Below the pieces are notes generated by a model that made no database searches, was not told the DNA's origin, and was given only the letters and a program-made list of their open reading frames with translations. This document shows, piece after piece, positions 16,527 to 27,540 of a DNA stretch of 64,000 bases. How positions within the stretch are numbered: the stretch's first letter is position 1; the number at the start of each line of letters is the position of its first letter. Location of the stretch: assembly GCA_947589545.1 (NCBI GenBank), contig CANQBA010000007.1, forward strand, positions 28,332 to 92,331, given 5' to 3'. The DNA comes from an uncultured Oscillospiraceae bacterium (GTDB lineage: Bacteria; Bacillota; Clostridia; Oscillospirales; Oscillospiraceae). Position numbers and translations under genes: made by a program.

Positions 16527-16541
16527 GTGTAAGAGTTACAC
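16527..16541. promoter_or_regulatory. Palindrome upstream of the ECF sigma gene
   Basis: GTGTAA-GAG-TTACAC is an exact dyad 59 bp before the sigma factor start. It may be an operator or part of the promoter region. No ECF-type -35 AAC motif could be assigned with confidence. Confidence 0.4.
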
Positions 16542-16600
16542 GCAAAAGGGGATTTATAGAGTGAGGACGTTCTCAGGAAACAGAGAAAGGGGGTGGAGAC

Positions 16601-17155
16601 GTGGAGGATGCCGGGATCATAGAGCTGCTGTTTGTCCGCTCCGAACGGGCGATAGCGGAGCTTGCGGGAAAGTACGGCGCGGGGTGCCGGAGGATCGCCG
16701 GAAATATCCTCGGCGACGCGCGCGACGTTGAGGAGTGCGTCAACGACACCTATCTCGGGGTGTGGAACGCCGTGCCGCCCAGAAGACCGGATCCGCTGCG
16801 GGCGTATGTCTACAGGGTGGCGCGGAATTTGGCGGTAAAGCGCTATCACCGCAACACGGCGCAAAAGCGCGGCGGGTACGATGTGGTTCTGGACGAGCTG
16901 GAGGAGTGCCTGGCCGGATCCGGCCTGCCGGAGGAACAGCTGGAGGCGCGGGAGTTGACCGCCTTGCTGGACGCCTTCCTGGACGGCCTTCCCGCGGACG
17001 ACAGGGTTCTGTTCGTCCGGCGCTACTGGTACGCGGACAGGATACAGGATTTGGCAGGCCGGATGAACACCACGCCCAACAACCTTTACGTCCGTCTCCA
17101 CCGGATCAGGGAAAAACTGAAAACATATCTCATCAAGGAGGGAATAGAGCTTTGA
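16601..17155 (+). CDS. ECF-type RNA polymerase sigma factor
   Basis: A 184-residue sigma-70 family factor starting at GTG after AGAAAGGGGG. Region 2 includes ILGDARDVEECVNDTYLGVWN and the core-binding helix AYVYRVARNLAVKRYHR. Region 4 includes LPADDRVLFVRRYWYADRIQDLA and MNTTPNNLYVRLHRIREKL, the -35-reading helix-turn-helix. It belongs to the group whose genes are followed by a membrane-anchored partner. The stop codon overlaps the next start (TTGA), so the two are co-translated. It presumably switches on a small regulon when the partner senses a surface signal. Confidence 0.9.
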   Translation: MEDAGIIELLFVRSERAIAELAGKYGAGCRRIAGNILGDARDVEECVNDTYLGVWNAVPPRRPDPLRAYVYRVARNLAVKRYHRNTAQKRGGYDVVLDELEECLAGSGLPEEQLEARELTALLDAFLDGLPADDRVLFVRRYWYADRIQDLAGRMNTTPNNLYVRLHRIREKLKTYLIKEGIEL

Positions 17156-18201
17156 ACAGAGAGACGATATCGGACGCGGTGGGCGGCATCGCCGACAGAC
17201 ATATAGCGGCCGGGTACAAAGCGCGCGCAGGGAGGAGGAGTGTTCTCTGGCGCTCCGTGGCGGCATTGCTTGCGCTGGCGCTGCTGGCGGGCGGCATGTG
17301 GCTGCTTCTGACGCCCAAGGGCGTCACGGTCTATGCCTACGCCGCCGGGACGGATACGGAGCTGACGGACGCCGGGCAGAGCTTCACCACGGGCTCCGTC
17401 AGCGACGAGGGGGAGCTCACCGGCCACCCGCTGATGTTTTACCTGGTGGGGGAAAACATAGAAAAGGTGCGGTTTTCCGTGAAGAACCAGCTCATCAACT
17501 TTGTGGATCTGACGGAACAGCGCGACGAGTTCGGCTTTGCCCGGAATTTCACCGTGCCCTACGGGGAACGGGAGAGCGAGTACAGCTTCCTGGTCATAGA
17601 CTGGAACCCGGCGAACATCATAAGCGCCCTGAGATCGGGCCGGTACGACGCCGTCCGGGAGATCCCGGCGGAGGAGCGGAGCGACATCATCGTCATGGAG
17701 ATCACCATGACGGGCGGAGCGAAGGCGGTCAAGGCCGTGACGGTGGAGCTGAGGGACGACGGCTCCTTCTTCGCGGTCTTTGATGATTACCGGATAGGGG
17801 AGAAGGACGATTTTGTAAACCGCCCCGACGCGGAGCCGATGCCCCGGGAGGACATTTACGCCAACGGGGAGGTCGCCATACAGGTGCTGGATCGGAACGG
17901 CAACGAAATAGTCCCCGAGGCCGGGTGGTACGACGCGGGGAGCATCGGCTCTATCCGCGTCAGCTGGAATGGCCGGGAGCCGGAGACGGTGCAGATGTTC
18001 ACCGCCCCCACCGGCACGGAGATGTCCGAGTATACACAGCTTCTGGCCACCAGGGTGGTGAAAACGGCGGAAAACGCGGCTGTCTTCGGGCCTGAGTGCG
18101 TGGAGGGGCTGAATATGAATCACGTCTGGTTCGTGGTAAACTTCGACAGCACTCACATCCTGACCAGCGAGATCATCAACATAGGGGATCTGGCAGAGTA
18201 G
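17152..18201 (+). CDS. Membrane-anchored putative anti-sigma partner
   Basis: A 349-residue protein with a TTG start overlapping the sigma stop codon; AAGGAGG lies about 10 nt upstream. A cytoplasmic stretch of about 30 residues is followed by one hydrophobic segment (about 34-54), then an outward domain of about 290 residues rich in beta-strand-like patterns. No zinc-binding anti-sigma motif (HxxxCxxC) is seen. Position, overlap and topology suggest an anti-sigma factor or co-sensor for the ECF factor. No domain family was recognised for the outer part. Confidence 0.75.
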   Translation: MNRETISDAVGGIADRHIAAGYKARAGRRSVLWRSVAALLALALLAGGMWLLLTPKGVTVYAYAAGTDTELTDAGQSFTTGSVSDEGELTGHPLMFYLVGENIEKVRFSVKNQLINFVDLTEQRDEFGFARNFTVPYGERESEYSFLVIDWNPANIISALRSGRYDAVREIPAEERSDIIVMEITMTGGAKAVKAVTVELRDDGSFFAVFDDYRIGEKDDFVNRPDAEPMPREDIYANGEVAIQVLDRNGNEIVPEAGWYDAGSIGSIRVSWNGREPETVQMFTAPTGTEMSEYTQLLATRVVKTAENAAVFGPECVEGLNMNHVWFVVNFDSTHILTSEIINIGDLAE

Positions 18202-18530
18202 GTACGGGAACGGGCCGGCCGGGTGTCCGGCCCGTACGGAGGACAATCTCAATACGCACCAGCGCGGGTTATATAGGAACGAAAGCTATAATAACTGAGT
18301 TGTGAGCGGCTGAGCGGGTTAGACGCAGAGTCCATTCGTAACAAAGACGCGCGAATATGAATGGGACGGGGTAACGATTCCCGCCCTATTGTTTTTCTCC
18401 TCTTTGTTGCTTTCTCCTCTTTTGTCAACACAAAAGAGGAGAAAGCAAATCACTTCTGCCCTATAAGGGCGGAAACCTTATAAAACCCCCGCCGGGGAGG
18501 GGGTAAATGGCCTTAAAATGAAAAAACTTC
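18202..18530. repeat. Composite repeat, second copy
   Basis: It contains a family-1 palindrome at 18211-18239. A perfect 19-nt dyad lies at 18407-18425 and 18430-18448 (core arm GCTTTCTCCTCTTTTGT, loop CAAC). TATAAGG/CCTTATA arms follow at about 18462-18482, then a CCCCCGCCGGGG stretch. The order and spacing match the element at 5539-5790. No gene is supported in the 396 bp between the anti-sigma-like gene and the pyrophosphatase. Confidence 0.75.
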
Positions 18531-18559
18531 TTGCATCATCACGGCGCGGGCGGTATAAT
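18531..18559 (+). promoter_or_regulatory. Sigma-A promoter of the pyrophosphatase gene
   Basis: TTGCAT (18531-18536) and TATAAT (18554-18559), spacer 17 bp, 38 bp before the start codon. Confidence 0.8.
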
Positions 18560-18597
18560 GATACCGTTCATATTTTATTCATATGGAGGGATCTCAA

Positions 18598-20742
<2,145 letters not shown>

Positions 20743-20814
20743 GTTCTTCCCCGTGATTTTTGTTCAAAATCACCTTTGACAGCTTTTTCAAATCAGGCTA
20801 AAATAAACATACAA

Positions 20815-20921
20815 CGTGTGGCACTCAATGCGTAAATCCGGTTGGGCGCCACGCGTTTTTTATTGCTCTGACAGCGTGCGGCCCGACGGCGCGGATCCAG
20901 CGTCGTGCCGCATGCTTTTTT
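20815..20921 (+). terminator. Tandem terminators after hppA
   Basis: First hairpin: CGTGTGGC (20815-20822) with GCCACGCG (20848-20855), then a T-run. Second: GCGTGCGGC (20874-20882) with GCCGCATGC (20907-20915), then six Ts. A further CCGGGGGC/GCCCCCGG hairpin (20927-20944) sits just before the MATE ribosome binding site and could affect its translation. Confidence 0.8.
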
Positions 20922-20967
20922 GTGCGCCGGGGGCAGGCCCCCGGGAATTTTGGAAAGGATGATTTTT

Positions 20968-22392
20968 ATGGAAAACAACGAATTTCTGCGCACGGAGCGG
21001 GTGGGCAGGCTGATGGGAAGATACGCGGTGCCCTGCGTCATATCGCTTCTGGTGGGCGCGCTGTATAACATCGTGGATCAGATCTTCATCGCCAACGCGG
21101 CCTATCTGGGTTCCTACGGCAACGCAGCCAACACCGTGGTGTTTCCCCTGACGGTCATCGCCCTGGCTGTGGCGGTGATGATCGGGGACGGGTGCTGCGC
21201 CTTCGTGAGCCTCTGCCTGGGGCGGGAGGAGCCCGCGCCCGCCCGCCGGAGCGTGGGGAACGCCGTGGTGATGGTGCTGGCCGCCGGGATCGCCCTGGCC
21301 GCGCTGTATCTGGGCCTCCAGACGCCCCTCATCACCGTGTTCGGCGGCACCGTCAACCGGGAGACCTTCGACTGCTCCCGGGAATATTTCTTCTGGATCG
21401 CCCTGGGGGTGCCCTTTTACATGTTCGGCCAGGCCATGAACCCCGTCATCCGGGCCGACGGAGCGCCGAAATTCGCCATGGTATCCACGCTTTCGGGCGC
21501 GGCGCTGAATATCGTCCTGGATCCCGTGTTCATCTTCGCCCTGAAGTGGGGGATGATGGGCGCGGCCGTGGCCACGGTGGCGGGGCAGGCGGTCACGGCG
21601 GCGCTGTCCGCGTGGTATCTTTCCCACATGAAGCTGGTGCGGCCCCGGCGGGGCGATTTCCGCCCGGACGGGCAGATCTGCCTGAAGACCCTGACGCTGG
21701 GCGTCACCAGCTTCCTCTCCCAGATCTCCCTGGTGGCGGCGATGGCGGCCATCAACAACATGATCCGCAAGTACGGCGCCCTCGATCCCATTTTCGGGCA
21801 GGAGGAATATGCCCAGATCCCCATGGCGGTGGTGGGGATCGTCATGAAATTCTTCCAGATCGTCATCTCCGTGGTGGTGGGGATGGCCGCCGGGTGCATC
21901 CCCGTGGCCGGGTACAACATGGGCGCGGGGGAGAAGGGGAGAGTGAAGGAGCTGTTTACGCGCCTTCTCACGGCGGAGGCGGCGGTGGGCCTCGCGGCGC
22001 TTATCGTGGTGGAGGTTTTTCCCGGGCGGCTGATCGCCCTGTTTGGCGCGGCCAACGAGAGCGTCTACTACACCGCCTTCGCCCTCCGGGCCTTCCGAAT
22101 CTATCTTTGCATGATCGTTTTTGCCTGCGTTAACAAGGCGTGCTTCATCTTCCTGCAGGCCATGGGCAAGGCGCTGGCCTCCACCGTCCTCTCGCTTATT
22201 CGCGAGATCGTCTTTGGCGTGGGGCTGGCCCTGCTCCTGCCCCTCCTGTGGGGCCTGGACGGGGTGCTGATCTCCATGCCTATGGCGGATGCCCTGACGT
22301 TCCTGGCGGCGGCGTTCCTCATCAGGCGCACATACTGGGAGCTCTCGGAGGAGGATCCCGGCACGCATGGCGCTAAAATATTGAGCGTTTAA
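20968..22392 (+). CDS. MATE family multidrug/metabolite exporter
   Basis: A 474-residue inner-membrane antiporter with about 12 helices, built from two six-helix halves, that exports drugs or metabolites using an H+ or Na+ gradient. The start MENNEFLRTERVGRLMGRYAV and the first helix containing ALYNIVDQIFIANA (the VDxxF/G pattern) are typical, as is PVIRADGAPKFAM in the first half. The ATG at 20968 is favoured because GGAAAGG lies 10 nt upstream. If the neighbouring pyrophosphatase pumps Na+, it could supply the driving gradient, but the two are separated by terminators. Confidence 0.9.
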   Translation: MENNEFLRTERVGRLMGRYAVPCVISLLVGALYNIVDQIFIANAAYLGSYGNAANTVVFPLTVIALAVAVMIGDGCCAFVSLCLGREEPAPARRSVGNAVVMVLAAGIALAALYLGLQTPLITVFGGTVNRETFDCSREYFFWIALGVPFYMFGQAMNPVIRADGAPKFAMVSTLSGAALNIVLDPVFIFALKWGMMGAAVATVAGQAVTAALSAWYLSHMKLVRPRRGDFRPDGQICLKTLTLGVTSFLSQISLVAAMAAINNMIRKYGALDPIFGQEEYAQIPMAVVGIVMKFFQIVISVVVGMAAGCIPVAGYNMGAGEKGRVKELFTRLLTAEAAVGLAALIVVEVFPGRLIALFGAANESVYYTAFALRAFRIYLCMIVFACVNKACFIFLQAMGKALASTVLSLIREIVFGVGLALLLPLLWGLDGVLISMPMADALTFLAAAFLIRRTYWELSEEDPGTHGAKILSV

Positions 22393-22428
22393 GGCGAAAA
22401 CGCACCGGGAATACGCAGCCGGTTAACT

Positions 22429-22612
22429 GTAGGGGCCAGAGACCACATCGGCCCGCACGCCGCACCGCCGATTTCCCTTCTGTACGGGCCGGACACCCGC
22501 CGGCCCGTGTGTCGAATTCCCGAAAATCTTTCGTTAGACGCCGTACGGGCCGCCGCCCTCAACGGCCCATCGAATTTCCAACACGTTGTACGAAATGCGC
22601 GGGGAATTCGGC
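22429..22612. repeat. Cluster of family-1 GC palindromes
   Basis: Three elements lie in a 311-bp gap. One is a GTAGGGGCC element near 22429-22470. A second is TACGGGCCGGACACCCGCCG at about 22482. The third is an AT-rich arm GAATTCCCGAAAATCTTTCG leading to ACGCCGTACGGGCCGCCGCC near 22513-22570. The gap ends with the promoter of the ATP-grasp gene. Confidence 0.75.
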
Positions 22613-22621
22613 GGTTTGACA

Positions 22622-22650
22622 TTGACAGGCGGAGAGAATGGGGATATAAT
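22622..22650 (+). promoter_or_regulatory. Sigma-A promoter of the ATP-grasp/esterase pair
   Basis: TTGACA (22622-22627) and TATAAT (22645-22650) with a 17-bp spacer; both hexamers are perfect consensus. An extra TTGACA overlaps 6 bp upstream. Confidence 0.85.
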
Positions 22651-22703
22651 ACAGTGCGGTATTATACTACAATATTAAAAATCCACAAAAGGTGAGGATA
22701 CAT

Positions 22704-23897
22704 ATGAACTTTATCTTTATCTCTCCCCAATTCCCGCCCATCTACTGGAGCTTCTGCGACAGGCTCAGGAGAAACGGCGTCAACGTGCTGGGCATCGGCG
22801 ACAGTCCCTATGACAGCCTGTCCGACGGCCTCAAGGGCGCGCTGACGGAGTATTACCGGGTGGACAACATGGAGGACTACGGCCAGATGTACCGGGCCGT
22901 GGCCTTCTTTGCCTTCAAATACGGCAAGATCGACTGGATCGAGTCCAACAACGAGTACTGGCTGGAGCAGGACGCGCGTCTGCGCACCGACTTCAACGTG
23001 ACCACCGGCGTCAACACCCAGGAGGTGGCGTGCTTCAAGTCCAAGTGGGGGATGAAGGAGTATTACAAAAAGGCTGGCGTCCCCACCGCCCGGTGCCACC
23101 GGATCGGCGACAAAAAGGCCGCGGCGGACTTTGTGAAGCTGGTGGGCTACCCCGTCATCGTCAAGCCCGACAACGGCGTGGGCGCCGAGGCCACCTATAA
23201 GCTGGAAAACGACGGCGATTTTGAGAATTTTTTCAACAATCTGCCCGCCGTCCCCTATGTGATGGAGGAGTTCATCACCGGCGACATCTACTCCTACGAC
23301 GCCATCACCAACTCCAAATGCGAGCCGCTCTTTGAGTCCATGACCGCCTGGCCGCCCTCCATCATGGATATCGTCAACGACAAGCTGGATCTGGCCTACT
23401 ATGTGGAGGCCGGGATGCCCGCGTCCCTGCGGAAGCTGGGCCGGGCCACGGCCAAGGCCTTCGGGGCGCGCAGCCGCTTCATCCACCTGGAGTTCTTCAA
23501 GCTGAAGGTGGCCAAGGAGGGCCTGGGCAAGGTGGGGGACTTTGTGGGCCTGGAGGTCAACATGCGCCCCGCCGGCAGCTACACCCCGGATATGATGAAT
23601 TTCGCCCACTCCACCGACGTCTACGAGATCTGGGCGGAGATGGTGGCCTACGACGAGCGCCGGCTCCCCGAGAGCGGCGAGGATCACTTCTGCGTCACCG
23701 CCGACAGGCGGGATATGTACGACTATGTCCACACAAACGAGGAGATCTTCCAGAAGTACGGGGACAAGATCGTCAAATACGAGCGCCTTCCCGCCATCTG
23801 GGAGGATCAGATGGGCAACGAGACGTTCATCGCCCACGCCGCCGACAGGAAGGAAGCCAACGCCTTCATCAAATTCGTCAACGCCAAGAAAAAGTAA
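22704..23897 (+). CDS. ATP-grasp domain ligase-like protein
   Basis: A 397-residue cytoplasmic protein. The N-terminal 100 residues form the pre-ATP-grasp domain (NFIFISPQFPPIYWSFCDRL). VGYPVIVKPDNGVGAEATYKL is the ATP-binding strand-loop, and YVMEEFITGDIYSYDA holds the next conserved acidic pair. FVGLEVNMRPAGSYTPDMMN matches the magnesium-binding E-x-N-x-R signature of carbamoyl-phosphate-synthase-like ATP-grasp enzymes. They join a carboxylate to an amine or thiol through an acyl phosphate. The substrate is unknown. An esterase-like gene follows 16 bp downstream, so the pair probably makes or edits an ester- or amide-linked product. Confidence 0.88.
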   Translation: MNFIFISPQFPPIYWSFCDRLRRNGVNVLGIGDSPYDSLSDGLKGALTEYYRVDNMEDYGQMYRAVAFFAFKYGKIDWIESNNEYWLEQDARLRTDFNVTTGVNTQEVACFKSKWGMKEYYKKAGVPTARCHRIGDKKAAADFVKLVGYPVIVKPDNGVGAEATYKLENDGDFENFFNNLPAVPYVMEEFITGDIYSYDAITNSKCEPLFESMTAWPPSIMDIVNDKLDLAYYVEAGMPASLRKLGRATAKAFGARSRFIHLEFFKLKVAKEGLGKVGDFVGLEVNMRPAGSYTPDMMNFAHSTDVYEIWAEMVAYDERRLPESGEDHFCVTADRRDMYDYVHTNEEIFQKYGDKIVKYERLPAIWEDQMGNETFIAHAADRKEANAFIKFVNAKKK

Positions 23898-23913
23898 CGC
23901 AGGGGAGAAGAGC

Positions 23914-24654
23914 ATGGAAGTTCGTTATTTTAAAGAGTGGAGCCGGGAGCTGGACCGGGATATGGAATTCAAGGTCTACGGGAACCGGGGAAAGCTCTGT
24001 TTCGCCTTCCCGCCCCAGAACGGGAGATTCTGGGACTTTGAAAACTTCGGCATGGTGGAGTGCATGAGGCCCTGGATCGAGGAGGGGCGGATCATGCTGG
24101 TCTGCGCCGACGGCATCGACAGCGAAAGCTGGTCAGCCAAAAACGACGACCCCCGCCACCGCATCGAGATGCAGGAGAAGTGGTTCCGCTACATCACCCT
24201 GGAGCTTTATCCCAGGGCCCGGGAGCTGGGGGACGTCCACGGCAAGGGGATGCTCACCGGCTGTTCCATGGGGGCGGTGCACTCCGGGATCTTCTTCTTC
24301 CGCCGCCCGGATCTGTTCGACACCGTGGTGGCCCTCAGCGGCACCTACAACGCCAACGACTTTATCCCGGGCTACATGGACGACCTCATTTACGACAATT
24401 CCCCGGTGTATTTCCTGCCCAATATGCCCTTCGACCACCCGTATATGGAGCTTTACCGCCAGAGCCAGCTGATCTTCTGCGTGGGCCAGGGGGCCTGGGA
24501 GGACGAGCTTCTGGCCGGGACCCGGGCCCTGGACGCCGTCTGCCGGGAGAAGGCCATCCCCGCCTGGTTCGACTACTGGGGCTTCGACGTGAACCACGAC
24601 TGGTGCTGGTGGCAGAAGCAGCTGCCGTATTTCATGGGCAAGCTGGATTTGTAA
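23914..24654 (+). CDS. Esterase-family alpha/beta hydrolase
   Basis: A 246-residue protein of the esterase D/antigen-85-like family. GCSMGAVHSG supplies the nucleophile serine in G-x-S-x-G form, and LSGTYNANDFIPGY follows the next strand. The C-terminal VNHDWCWWQKQLPYF contains the likely catalytic histidine. No signal peptide is seen, so it acts in the cytoplasm. It shares a transcript with the ATP-grasp gene; pairing of these two families is recurrent in Firmicutes as I recall, but the product is not known to me. Confidence 0.85.
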   Translation: MEVRYFKEWSRELDRDMEFKVYGNRGKLCFAFPPQNGRFWDFENFGMVECMRPWIEEGRIMLVCADGIDSESWSAKNDDPRHRIEMQEKWFRYITLELYPRARELGDVHGKGMLTGCSMGAVHSGIFFFRRPDLFDTVVALSGTYNANDFIPGYMDDLIYDNSPVYFLPNMPFDHPYMELYRQSQLIFCVGQGAWEDELLAGTRALDAVCREKAIPAWFDYWGFDVNHDWCWWQKQLPYFMGKLDL

Positions 24655-24669
24655 TTTGATTTGAAAAGA

Positions 24670-24703
24670 GCAACGGGCGGGGATGAACCGCCCGTTGCGT
24701 TTT
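24670..24703 (+). terminator. Terminator after the esterase gene
   Basis: Arms GCAACGGGCGG and CCGCCCGTTGC are followed by GTTTTG. It closes the ATP-grasp/esterase unit. Confidence 0.8.
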
Positions 24704-24741
24704 GATACCCGTCGCGTTTTATATTTATAGGGGGGAGCTTT

Positions 24742-25167
24742 ATGAAGAAAACGGTTTCGGTTCTGCTTATTATTTTCCTTGCCGTAACGTCGGCCCTTTT
24801 CTGCGGCCTGTGGCTGCGGGAGAGAGACAATCGGGACGATGCACGCCGTCTGGCCCAGTCCGGGGCCTTAGAGGCGTATGAGAGCTTTTCGGACTTCGCC
24901 GCCTCCGGCGAGGAAAGCGACTACTGGCGGGGCGCGGCGGCTTTCCGCTCCTTTGAGCAGGCCTATCAGATGTTGGTGGAGGGGACGAACCGGGAGGATA
25001 ATGTTATCTTCTGCAACGAGGTCTACGGCGCCCTTCTCCTTTCGCCCGAAAAGAGCCGGGAGCATATGGCGGAGATCTGCCAGGTGATGGAGCTTTTGGC
25101 CAAGGACGTGGAGGACACGGCGGGCTATGCCCGCATGGCGGAGCTGAGAAACGCCCTGGAGGCGTGA
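24742..25167 (+). CDS. Hypothetical single-pass membrane protein
   Basis: A 141-residue protein with an N-terminal hydrophobic anchor (VSVLLIIFLAVTSALFCGLW) and an outward, mostly helical, acidic domain. A GGGGGGAG ribosome binding site lies upstream. No family is recognised. The helices (residues about 30-135) could form a small bundle. It is bounded by a terminator upstream and by a convergent oxidoreductase gene 3 bp downstream. Confidence 0.7.
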   Translation: MKKTVSVLLIIFLAVTSALFCGLWLRERDNRDDARRLAQSGALEAYESFSDFAASGEESDYWRGAAAFRSFEQAYQMLVEGTNREDNVIFCNEVYGALLLSPEKSREHMAEICQVMELLAKDVEDTAGYARMAELRNALEA

Positions 25168-25170
25168 CGG

Positions 25171-26472
25171 TCAGTTCACATGGGCCTTCTTCACAGCGGG
25201 GCCGGTGATCACCGTGCCGTCCTCGGCAAAGCGGGAGCCGTGGCAGGGACAGTCCCAGGTGTGCTCTGTGTCGTTGTGCTTGAGGGCGCAGCCCATGTGG
25301 GTACAGCGGGGGAGCGTAGGCGGGAGAAGGCTGGCGGCGCTGTGGGCCGTGTTCTCCCAGAGAGGGCCGGCGGGCATGGGCCTGGCCGGATCGAAAACAG
25401 GGGCAAGCTTGTTCTCACGGCCCAGAATGGCGTCCCGCAGCAGCGTCGCCGCCGCCATGGACGTGCTCATGCCCCAGGCGTTGAAGCCCGTAGCCACGAA
25501 CAGGTGGGGCGTGGCGGGGGAGCAGCGGCCGATATAGGGCGCCCCGTCCAGTGTGAAGCAGTCCTGGTTGACCCAGCGGCAGACCTCCCGCGCTTCCGGG
25601 ACGTGCTCCTTGAGAAAGAGCCGGATCCGGGCGAAATCCTCCTCCTCGCTTCCTAAGTCGTGACAGCCGCACCCCACGATCAGCTTGTCCCGGTACGACC
25701 GGAAGAAGAAGCCCTTTTCCGCATCCTCGGAGAGGGTGCAGTCCAGCTTCGGCGCGTTTTCCACCACCATGACGCTCTCCCGCTTTTGCCGGAGCTTCAT
25801 GAAATACATCCCGCGCAGGCCTGTGAAGGGGAAGTGGGAGGCGATGATGATGTTTTTCGCCGTGACGCTCCCGGCCTCCGTGCGGGCCGTGTGACTCTCC
25901 AGCTTCAGCACCGCCGATTTTTCGTAGATCCGCAGCTTGGCCGCCAGGGCGTACAGGAGCTTCAGCGGGTGGAATTGGGCCATATCCGGGAACACCACCG
26001 CCCCGGCTGAGCGGATCCCCAGTGGGAGCCGGTCGGTGAAGCGGGCGGGAAAGCCCAGATCGATGACGGCGGCGGCCTCCCGGCGCATTTTATCCGCGTC
26101 CTTCCAGGCGTATAGCACCGACGGGCGCATTTCAAAGTCACAGTCGATGCCCCAGGCGACCTCCGAAAGGCGCTTCACTGCCTGGAGGTTGGCGTCCAGG
26201 TACCCCTTGGCCGTCTCCCGCCCGAACCGGCGGATGAGATCGGAATAGAGGACGCTGTGCTGGGCGGAGATCACCGCCGTGGTGCCGGAGGTGATGCCCC
26301 GGCCCACCCTGTCCGCCTCCAAAAGCACGCAGTCCACCCCGGCGCAGGTAAGCTCGTGGGCACAGAGTATGCCCGCCATGCCGCCGCCGATGATCAGCGT
26401 GTCGGCGGTCAGATCGTTCATAAGCTTGGGATATACGGCGGGCTTGACATCCCGCGTCCAGATGCTCTCCAT
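25171..26472 (-). CDS. FAD-dependent oxidoreductase with C-terminal Rieske domain
   Basis: A 433-residue cytoplasmic protein. The N-terminal dinucleotide-binding motif is IIGGGMAGILCAHEL (about 28-42), followed by a DAO-type core with VGCGCHDLG and VATGFNAWGMS. The last 60 residues form a Rieske [2Fe-2S] domain with CTHMGC and CPCHGS, supplying the two Cys-x-His pairs. Firmicute proteins of this architecture, such as the YhfW type, are usually about 500 residues, so this one is somewhat short. The substrate is unknown. It is a single gene, divergent from the alkyltransferase gene and separated from it by about 85 bp. Confidence 0.87.
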   Translation of the reverse strand: MESIWTRDVKPAVYPKLMNDLTADTLIIGGGMAGILCAHELTCAGVDCVLLEADRVGRGITSGTTAVISAQHSVLYSDLIRRFGRETAKGYLDANLQAVKRLSEVAWGIDCDFEMRPSVLYAWKDADKMRREAAAVIDLGFPARFTDRLPLGIRSAGAVVFPDMAQFHPLKLLYALAAKLRIYEKSAVLKLESHTARTEAGSVTAKNIIIASHFPFTGLRGMYFMKLRQKRESVMVVENAPKLDCTLSEDAEKGFFFRSYRDKLIVGCGCHDLGSEEEDFARIRLFLKEHVPEAREVCRWVNQDCFTLDGAPYIGRCSPATPHLFVATGFNAWGMSTSMAAATLLRDAILGRENKLAPVFDPARPMPAGPLWENTAHSAASLLPPTLPRCTHMGCALKHNDTEHTWDCPCHGSRFAEDGTVITGPAVKKAHVN

Positions 26473-26556
26473 GGGTAACGCCCCTTTTTTCGTTTTTCTC
26501 TATTCTTTGCGGAAACGGGCGGAATTATTGAAAAAGATTTTGCGGGGTACGGTAGG

Positions 26557-27045
26557 ATGGACAAATTTACGGAAACGTTCGGCGGGATCGCGCTCACCTG
26601 TACCGTGGAGGATGGAGCGGTCACCGGCCTTGCCTTCGGCGGGGGAGAGACGGGCGGCCGGCAAAACGGCGCGGCTCTGGCCCTCTGGGAGAGGGTCAGG
26701 GGGGAACTGGAGGAATATTTTTCCGGCGCGCGCCGGAGCTTTGATCTGCCTGTACGCTTACGCGGTACGGAATTTCAGCGCCTGGTGTGGGCGGCGCTGA
26801 CGGAGATCCCCTACGGGGAGACGCGTTCCTACGGCCAGATCGCCCGCCGGATCGGCCGGCCCGGGGCGGCCCGGGCCGTGGGGATGGCCTGCCACGCAAA
26901 TCCCGTCGTCCTGCTGATCCCGTGTCACCGGGTGATCGGCAGCTCCGGCGCTCTCACGGGCTTTGGCGGCGGGCTGGAGATAAAAAAGCGCCTCCTGGCG
27001 CTGGAAGCGGAGCAGGTCAAACGGGGCGGAGAAGAAGGTCTGTGA
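26557..27045 (+). CDS. ogt: Methylated-DNA-protein-cysteine S-methyltransferase
   Basis: A 162-residue suicide repair protein that removes alkyl groups from O6-alkylguanine onto its own cysteine. The active-site motif is IPCHRVIG with acceptor Cys at residue 123. The helix-turn-helix YGETRSYGQIARRIG and the stretch FGGGLEIKKRLLALE are also typical. No Ada-type N-terminal domain is present. The ribosome binding site is weak (GGGGTACGGTAGG). It stands alone before a long repeat-filled gap. Confidence 0.92.
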   Translation: MDKFTETFGGIALTCTVEDGAVTGLAFGGGETGGRQNGAALALWERVRGELEEYFSGARRSFDLPVRLRGTEFQRLVWAALTEIPYGETRSYGQIARRIGRPGAARAVGMACHANPVVLLIPCHRVIGSSGALTGFGGGLEIKKRLLALEAEQVKRGGEEGL

Positions 27046-27059
27046 AGCAGAAGGGGAGA

Positions 27060-27506
27060 GGTTGGAAACCCTGTATCGAATTTCCTAAAATCCACCCCAA
27101 AACGCCGTACGGGCCGCCGTCCACGGCGGCCCACACAGAAACCCTTCAACACCATTGAACATAATGTAGGGGCCGATGACCACATCGGCCCACACGCCGA
27201 GCCTCCGAATTTCCCACACGCCTGTCCGAATTCCCAAACATTTTCCCATAAACGCCGTAGGGGCCGCCTTTCCAGGCGGCCCGTCAATTTCAATGGCGGC
27301 GGAGCCGCAACCTTTTTGAGGCGGGCCGTGCGGAAATTCGTCGCGCGTCGGGCCGCCAAGAGAGGCGGCCCCTACGGAAGCGTATCAATCGGAAATTGTG
27401 AAATTCGGTGATGCCATGGGCCGCCGAGGGCGGCGGCCCGTACGTCGTAGAACGTAAAATTTTCGGGAATACGATATACGGGCCGGCCGGTGTCCGGCCC
27501 GTACGG
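27060..27506. repeat. Array of six or more family-1 GC palindromes
   Basis: This 495-bp gap consists almost wholly of palindromic elements in both orientations. They include TACGGGCCGCCGTCCACGGC at about 27107, GTAGGGGCCGATGACCACATCG at 27165-27190 and GTAGGGGCCGCC near 27256. Others are the reverse of the last near 27345-27380, GGGCCGCCGAGGGCGGCGGC near 27420 and GGGCCGGCCGGTGTCCGGCC near 27481. AT-rich arms (such as CGAATTTCCTAAAATCC at 27075) precede several. No gene is supported. Confidence 0.8.
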
Positions 27507-27540
27507 AAATGCTTCGTGTAAATTGAGGGTGACCACGCGG

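Noticed and set aside
20860..22368. 502-codon open frame antisense to the MATE gene
   Set aside because: Same reasoning: complement of a well-supported gene, no recognisable domain or ribosome binding site.
27060..27506. CRISPR array
   Set aside because: The repeats are palindromes in both orientations with irregular spacing and no constant-length spacers.
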